16,865 nucleotides of DNA, taken from NCBI GenBank assembly GCA_964411425.1, contig CAYPKW010000057.1, forward strand, positions 1 through 16,865, written 5' to 3'. The position numbers and the translations under genes were made by a program. This DNA comes from CAYPKW01 sp964411425 (GTDB taxonomy: Bacteria; Pseudomonadota; Alphaproteobacteria; Dongiales; Dongiaceae). Positions 12,989 to 16,865 of this stretch are shown here, one piece after another (the stretch's first letter is position 1; the number at the start of each line of letters is the position of its first letter). The notes under the pieces were generated by a model, which did not search any database, had not been told where the DNA came from, and saw nothing but the letters and a program-made list of their open reading frames with translations.

Positions 12989-13584
12989 TGGGCAAGGACG
13001 ATCCGATCGCCATACCGGCGCGCCGCGGCAAGGCGGCATACGCGCGCAAGGGCCAGCATATCAAGATGATCAACACGCACGGCACGCAGGTGGTGGACAC
13101 CTGGGCCTTCAACGCCGACGACCTCCATGAATTCATGTCGATGGAGCACACGCGGCCGCACACCATGCGGATCATCCCCAGGGTCGGCGACGTCATGTTC
13201 ACCAACAAGCGCCGACCGATCGTGACTTTCGTCGAGGACACCTCGCCCGGCGTCCACGACACCATCGTCGCCGCCTGCGACCGCTATCGCTACAAGTTCC
13301 TGGGCGTCGAGGGCTACCACGACAACTGCACCGACAACCTGGCGGCCGCCATGAAGGAGCTCGGGCTGACGCCACCCGAGGTGCCGAGCCCGCTCAACAT
13401 GTGGATGAACATTCCGGTCGGGGCCGACGGCGGTATCGATTTCCTGCCCACGGTGTCGAAGCCGGGCGACTACGTGGTGCTGCGCGCCGAGATGGACGTG
13501 GTCATGGCGTTTTCCGCTTGCCCGCAAGACCTGCTGCCGATCAACTCGCAGATGCCGAAGGACTGCCATTTCCAGATCTACTGA
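12988..13584 (+). CDS. DUF1989 family protein (urea-carboxylase-associated / carboxyguanidine-deiminase-like)
   Basis: A complete 198-residue DUF1989 protein. Recognisable segments: 'TWAFNADDLHEFMSMEHTR' (38-56), 'VHDTIVAACDRYRYKFLGVEG' (89-109), 'CTDNLAAAM' (114-122) and 'VVMAFSACPQDLLPIN' (171-186). Family members next to urea/guanidine carboxylase form the heterodimeric carboxyguanidine deiminase CgdAB. Here there is a single DUF1989 gene and no such carboxylase or transporter, so guanidine metabolism is not implied. C97, C114 and C178 and H111 are candidate metal or catalytic residues. ATG 12988 has a strong GGAGG (12976-12980) 7 nt upstream and shares one base with the RidA stop; the GTG at 12985 would be 4 nt from it. 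The next gene begins 13 bp after the stop. The reaction is unknown. Confidence 0.85.
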   Translation: MGKDDPIAIPARRGKAAYARKGQHIKMINTHGTQVVDTWAFNADDLHEFMSMEHTRPHTMRIIPRVGDVMFTNKRRPIVTFVEDTSPGVHDTIVAACDRYRYKFLGVEGYHDNCTDNLAAAMKELGLTPPEVPSPLNMWMNIPVGADGGIDFLPTVSKPGDYVVLRAEMDVVMAFSACPQDLLPINSQMPKDCHFQIY

Positions 13585-13597
13585 CTGGGCCCTTGCG

Positions 13598-14734
13598 ATG
13601 TTGCTCGACGAACAGCAGAAGATGACGCGCGACACGGCGCGGGCGTTCGCGCGCGAGCGCTTGGCGCCGCGCGCCGCCGAGTGGGACCGCGAGGAGCGGT
13701 TTCCGAGCGAGGCGGTCGTTGCCATGGGCGAGCTCGGGTTCATGGGCATGCTGGTGCCGGAGGCGTGGGGCGGCGTCGGCGCCGACCGCGTGGCCTACGC
13801 TCTCGCCGTCGAGGAGATTGCCGCCGGCGACGGATCGTGCAGCGCCATCATGACGGTGCACAATTCGGTCTGCTGCCCACCGGTGCTGAATTACGGCACC
13901 GAAGCGCAGAAACAGCGCTTCCTGCGCGCCATGGCGACGGGCAAGCTGTTGGGCTGCTTCTGCCTGACGGAACCCGAGGCGGGTTCCGACGCCGCCGCCA
14001 TCCGCACTCGCGCCCGACGCGAGGGCCCCGACTACGTACTCGACGGCAGCAAGCAGTTCATCACCAACGGCAGCACCGCCGGCGTCGCGATCGTGTTCGC
14101 GGTCACCGACCCGGACCGCGGCAAGAAGGGCATCACCGCCTTCCTGGTGCCGACCAATACGCCCGGTTTCAAGGTGGCGCGGCTGGAAAAGAAACTCGGC
14201 CTCAGGGCCTCGGACACGGCGCACATTGTCTTGGAGGACTGCCGGGTTCCCGGCGACCTGCGGCTCGGGCAGGAGGGCGAGGGCTACCGCATCGCGCTCG
14301 GCAACCTCGAAGGAGGGCGCATCGGCATCGCCGCCCAGGCCTGCGGCATGGCGCGCGCGGCGCACGAGGCGGCGCTCGCCTACGCTAAGGAGCGCAAGGC
14401 CTTCGGCAAGGCGATCGTCCATCATCAGGCGGTGGCGTTTCGCCTGGCCGACATGGCGACCCAGATCGAGGCGGCGCGCGAGCTGACGCTGGCGGCGGCC
14501 GCGCTGAACGACGCCGGCCAGCCCTGTCCGAAAGAGGCCGCCATGGCCAAGCTGTTCGCCTCGGAAATGGCCGAGCGCGTGTGCTCGGACGCCATCCAAA
14601 TCCACGGCGGCTACGGCTATCTCGCCGACTATGCGGTGGAGCGCATCTACCGCGACGTGCGCGTCTGCCAGATCTACGAGGGCACCAGCGACATCCAGCG
14701 GCTGATCATCGGCCGCGCCCTGCTCGGCGCGTGA
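13598..14734 (+). CDS. Acyl-CoA dehydrogenase (short/branched-chain type)
   Basis: FAD-dependent alpha,beta-dehydrogenation of an acyl-CoA with electrons to ETF. The 378 residues are full length. Signature 1 is 'CLTEPEAGSDAAAI' and signature 2 is 'DAIQIHGGYGYLADYAVERIYRDVR'. The catalytic base is E361 in 'QIYEGTSDIQRL', the position of short- and medium-chain enzymes and unlike the IVD at 10330. 'FITNGSTAGVAIVFAVTD' and 'GLRASDTAHIVLEDCRVP' are typical for butyryl-, 2-methylbutyryl- and isobutyryl-CoA dehydrogenases; I cannot choose between them. It sits 13 bp after the DUF1989 gene and overlaps the next gene by GTGA, so all are one operon. Its link to DUF1989 and RidA suggests a substrate other than ordinary fatty acids, which is inference. 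Confidence 0.92.
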   Translation: MLLDEQQKMTRDTARAFARERLAPRAAEWDREERFPSEAVVAMGELGFMGMLVPEAWGGVGADRVAYALAVEEIAAGDGSCSAIMTVHNSVCCPPVLNYGTEAQKQRFLRAMATGKLLGCFCLTEPEAGSDAAAIRTRARREGPDYVLDGSKQFITNGSTAGVAIVFAVTDPDRGKKGITAFLVPTNTPGFKVARLEKKLGLRASDTAHIVLEDCRVPGDLRLGQEGEGYRIALGNLEGGRIGIAAQACGMARAAHEAALAYAKERKAFGKAIVHHQAVAFRLADMATQIEAARELTLAAAALNDAGQPCPKEAAMAKLFASEMAERVCSDAIQIHGGYGYLADYAVERIYRDVRVCQIYEGTSDIQRLIIGRALLGA

Positions 14735-15519
14735 AGGCGAGGGCCGGCTTGGCCGAACTGCGCGGCGTTCTGCTCGACATCGACGGCGTATTGTACGTCG
14801 GGGCCGCGCCGGTGCCGGGGGCCGTCGAGGCGGTCGCGCGCCTGCGCGCGGTCGGCCTGCCGATCCGCTTCGTCACCAACACGACGCGCCAGCCGCGCCG
14901 GGCGATCCTGGAGCGGCTGGCCGGCATGGGGTTTCCGGTCGCCGAGGACGAGCTCTTCACCCCGGCGGTCGCGGCGCAGGCTTGGCTTAGGGCGCGTTCC
15001 GCGCGGCCGTTCCTGCTCGTTCATCCGGACCTCCTGGAGGATTTCCGTGGCTTCCCGTCGGACGGCGGCGATGCCGTCGTGCTCGGCGACGCCGGCGAGG
15101 CGTTCACTTACGCGGCGCTCAATCGCGCGTTCCGTCTCATCCTCGCCGGCGCGCCGCTGCTGGCGCTCGCGGCCAACCGCTACTTCCGCCAGACGGACGG
15201 CCTTAGCCTCGACGCCGGCGCGTTCGTCGCGGCGCTGGAATACGCCAGCGAGACCAGGGCCGAGGTCTTGGGAAAACCGGCCGCCGCCTTCTATCGCAGC
15301 GCCGTGGCCGGTCTCGGTTGCGCGCCAGGGGACGCAGTCATGGTCGGCGATGACGTGGACGCGGATGTGAACGGCGCCATCGCGGCCGGGATCGCGGGCA
15401 TCCTGGTGCGGACCGGGAAATTCCGGGCCGGCGACGAGGCCCGTCTCGATCGCAAGGGACTCCTCGTACCCGACATCGGGGCGGCGGTAGCCAATGCTCT
15501 TTGCGGACGGCGAACGTAG
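14731..15519 (+). CDS. HAD-superfamily IIA hydrolase, LHPP-like phosphatase
   Basis: Haloacid dehalogenase-type phosphatase with the class IIA cap. Motif I is D16-I-D18-G ('LLDIDGVLY'), motif II T49/T51 region ('FVTNTTRQPR'), motif III K182 ('LGKPAAAFYRSA') and motif IV D207-D208 with D212 ('VMVGDDVDADVNGA'). 'TDGLSLDAGAFVAALEYAS' and 'RTGKFRAGDE' match the LHPP subgroup (phospholysine/phosphohistidine/pyrophosphate phosphatase) rather than NagD. The start is chosen as GTG 14731 (262 aa), overlapping the acyl-CoA dehydrogenase stop by GTGA; extending upstream gives Arg-rich shadow sequence, and the conserved domain begins just after. There is no strong ribosome-binding site, so translational coupling is likely. 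Its role in the operon is unclear. Confidence 0.86.
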   Translation: MKARAGLAELRGVLLDIDGVLYVGAAPVPGAVEAVARLRAVGLPIRFVTNTTRQPRRAILERLAGMGFPVAEDELFTPAVAAQAWLRARSARPFLLVHPDLLEDFRGFPSDGGDAVVLGDAGEAFTYAALNRAFRLILAGAPLLALAANRYFRQTDGLSLDAGAFVAALEYASETRAEVLGKPAAAFYRSAVAGLGCAPGDAVMVGDDVDADVNGAIAAGIAGILVRTGKFRAGDEARLDRKGLLVPDIGAAVANALCGRRT

Positions 15520-15529
15520 CAAGGTCTAC

Positions 15530-16132
15530 ATGGCCGACCCGATCGAGTTCTACTTCGACTTCTCGTCGCCCTACGGCTACCTCGCCTCGACGCGGATCGA
15601 CGCCTTGGCCGCCCGGCACGGGCGCGAGGCGGCTTGGCGGCCGTTCCTCTTGGGCGCGGCCTTCAAGCTCACCGGCCAGAAGGCGTTGCCCGAGCAGCCG
15701 CTGCGCGGCCCCTATGCGCGGCGCGACTTCGAGCGCTCCGCGCGCCTCTTGGGTGTTCCGTTCAGGCTGCCCGACCCGTTCCCGTTCTTCGCGCTGGCCG
15801 CCGCCCGCGCGTTCTATTGGCTGGCCGAGCGGGACGCGGGAGAGGCCAAGGCGTTCGCGAAAGCGGTCTATCACGCCGCCTTCGCCCTGAACCGCGACGT
15901 GACGAGCGCCGACACGCTGGCGGCCCTGGCGGCGCCGCTAGGGATCGACGGCGCGGAGCTCGTCGCCGCCGTCGAGCGGCTGGAGGTGAAGGAGCGTCTG
16001 CGAGGGGAGGTGGACAGGGCGCTTCAGCGCGGCGTGTTCGGCTCGCCTTTCGTCTTCGTCGACGGCGAGCCGTTCTGGGGCCACGACCGGCTGGAGCACG
16101 TCGACAAGTGGCTGGCGACCGGCGGGTGGTAG
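15530..16132 (+). CDS. 2-hydroxychromene-2-carboxylate isomerase-like protein (DsbA/GST-kappa family)
   Basis: Thioredoxin-fold protein with a helical insertion; family enzymes use glutathione to isomerise 2-hydroxychromene-2-carboxylate in naphthalene breakdown, and many homologues have unknown substrates. The N-terminal 'IEFYFDFSSPYGYLAS' (5-20) has the catalytic Ser at S13. 'GVFGSPFVFVDGEPFWGHDRL' (168-188) holds the cis-Pro and glutathione-site region. The 200 residues fit. I prefer ATG 15530, with AAGG (15521-15524) 5 nt upstream and the domain starting at once; ATG 15494 would add 12 unlikely residues and overlap the HAD gene by 26 bp. It is the last gene of the five-gene operon, 10 bp after the HAD stop, and converges on the transporter gene. 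Confidence 0.88.
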   Translation: MADPIEFYFDFSSPYGYLASTRIDALAARHGREAAWRPFLLGAAFKLTGQKALPEQPLRGPYARRDFERSARLLGVPFRLPDPFPFFALAAARAFYWLAERDAGEAKAFAKAVYHAAFALNRDVTSADTLAALAAPLGIDGAELVAAVERLEVKERLRGEVDRALQRGVFGSPFVFVDGEPFWGHDRLEHVDKWLATGGW

Positions 16133-16139
16133 GCGACGG

Positions 16140-16865
16140 TCAACCGGTAAGCCGCGCGACCAGATAACGCGGCAGCCTTGCGTCGATCGCGGCCAGCGCC
16201 AGACAGATCAGTGCCATGCCGGCGATCTGTTGCACTTCGAGCCGTTCGCCCAAGAACAGGACACCGAGCAGGATCGCGCTTGCTGGAATGAGCAGCGTGA
16301 CCAGCAACAGGTTGGTGGCCCCGGCCACAGCAAGGATGCGGAAGAAAATGACGTAGGCAAGGGCCGTGCTCAACAGCGCCAGGCCGGCGAGCGCGGCCCA
16401 GGTCTGCCAAGACACGGGGCCGAGGCTCCCGGGTCGATCGACGAGCAGCGCCACCGGCAGCATGACAAGCGCGCTGGCGGTCACTTGACCGGTCGCGGGG
16501 ATGAGGGGTGGCAAGTCCTTGAACCGCCGCCCGTAGATTCCGGCGAAGCCATAGGACACCGCGGCGGCGATCACGGCGAGCTGGCCGATGCTGCTGCCGG
16601 CGAGCCCGTTCAAGGCGTCGACCCCGATCATGACCGTGACGCCCGCCAAGCCGATCAGGACGCCCATGAACCGCGCAACCGTCAGCCGCTCGTCAGTCGT
16701 CATGGCATGCGCCAGCAGGACCGTGAACAGCGGCGTCGTAGCGTTGAGAATCGAGGCCAGCCCGCCCGAGATGTAGGTCTGGCCCCAGAAGATCAGGCTG
16801 AACGGGATCGCATTGTTGAGTAGTCCCATCGTCAGGAATTGCCGCCACTGCCGGGCGGTGCTGGG
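16140..16865 (-). CDS. DMT-superfamily EamA transporter, N-terminus cut by window end
   Basis: Inner-membrane carrier of the drug/metabolite transporter superfamily, the group of many amino-acid and metabolite exporters. The reading frame stays open to the window edge, with 'RQWRQFLTMGLLNNAIPFSLIFWGQ' matching the middle of the first EamA repeat, so roughly the first 60-80 residues are missing. Visible: the end of repeat 1 ('SILNATTPLFTVLLAHAMTTDERL', 'GVLIGLAGVTVMIG') and a full second repeat ('GQLAVIAAAVSYGFAGIYGRRF' to 'LLIPASAILLGVLFLGERLEVQQIAGMALICLAL'), about eight membrane segments in all. The internal Met at 16829 is not the true start. It converges with the isomerase-like gene, whose stop is 7 bp away. 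The substrate cannot be read from sequence. Confidence 0.88.
   Translation of the reverse strand, partial: PSTARQWRQFLTMGLLNNAIPFSLIFWGQTYISGGLASILNATTPLFTVLLAHAMTTDERLTVARFMGVLIGLAGVTVMIGVDALNGLAGSSIGQLAVIAAAVSYGFAGIYGRRFKDLPPLIPATGQVTASALVMLPVALLVDRPGSLGPVSWQTWAALAGLALLSTALAYVIFFRILAVAGATNLLLVTLLIPASAILLGVLFLGERLEVQQIAGMALICLALAAIDARLPRYLVARLTG

Noticed and set aside
12988..13584. Guanidine-degradation locus
   Set aside because: No guanidine/urea carboxylase, allophanate hydrolase, guanidine riboswitch or second DUF1989 gene is in the window.

Overview
The window is a dense, GC-rich (roughly 70% by eye) stretch of bacterial chromosome. The gene content and style fit an alphaproteobacterium, probably Rhodospirillales-like: a PccA-type biotin carboxylase, an isovaleryl-CoA dehydrogenase, a cyclase-TPR protein of the rhizobial kind, and intergenic palindromes of the 'CCTCATCCT...AGGATGAGG' and 'CCCCGGC-GAAA-GCCGGGG' styles. 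The lineage is an inference, since there is no marker gene such as 16S rRNA. No phage, insertion sequence or CRISPR was seen.

Layout. 1-124: palindromic repeat plus a partial second copy. 125-2383 (+): pccA (propionyl-CoA carboxylase biotin-bearing subunit) and an acylphosphatase. 2406-3636: a YbaK-type aminoacyl-tRNA deacylase (-) divergent from a B3/B4-domain protein (+); the latter shows an internal deletion and out-of-frame segment. 3676-5540 (+): a 33-codon ORF that looks like the start of a class III cyclase, coupled by ATGA to an intact cyclase/TolB-like/TPR protein. 5598-6326 (-): a Tat-exported intradiol dioxygenase in a lower-GC patch. 6327-6958: a 632-bp non-coding region with a near-perfect sigma-70 promoter, an rRNA-leader/boxA-like sequence and strong hairpins, but no rRNA. 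6959-8564 (-): lipB-dapF operon. 8665-8751 (+): tRNA-Leu(GAG). 8822-10231 (+): mgtE. 10330-11502 (+): ivd. 11608-12520 (+): an HTH-AbrB antitoxin and VapC-like PIN toxin. 12578-16132 (+): a tightly packed operon of RidA, DUF1989, acyl-CoA dehydrogenase, LHPP-like HAD phosphatase and HCCA-isomerase-like thioredoxin-fold protein. 16140-16865 (-): a DMT/EamA transporter running off the end.

How the genes fit together. pccA, ivd and the second acyl-CoA dehydrogenase point to branched-chain amino acid or propionate catabolism. The RidA-to-isomerase operon reads like a small catabolic unit for an unidentified nitrogen-containing acyl compound. It is the best candidate here for an undescribed pathway. 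lipB supports the lipoylated dehydrogenases that feed such pathways, and dapF makes meso-diaminopimelate for lysine and cell wall. The most unusual non-coding signal is the orphan rRNA-type promoter and leader at 6562-6665.
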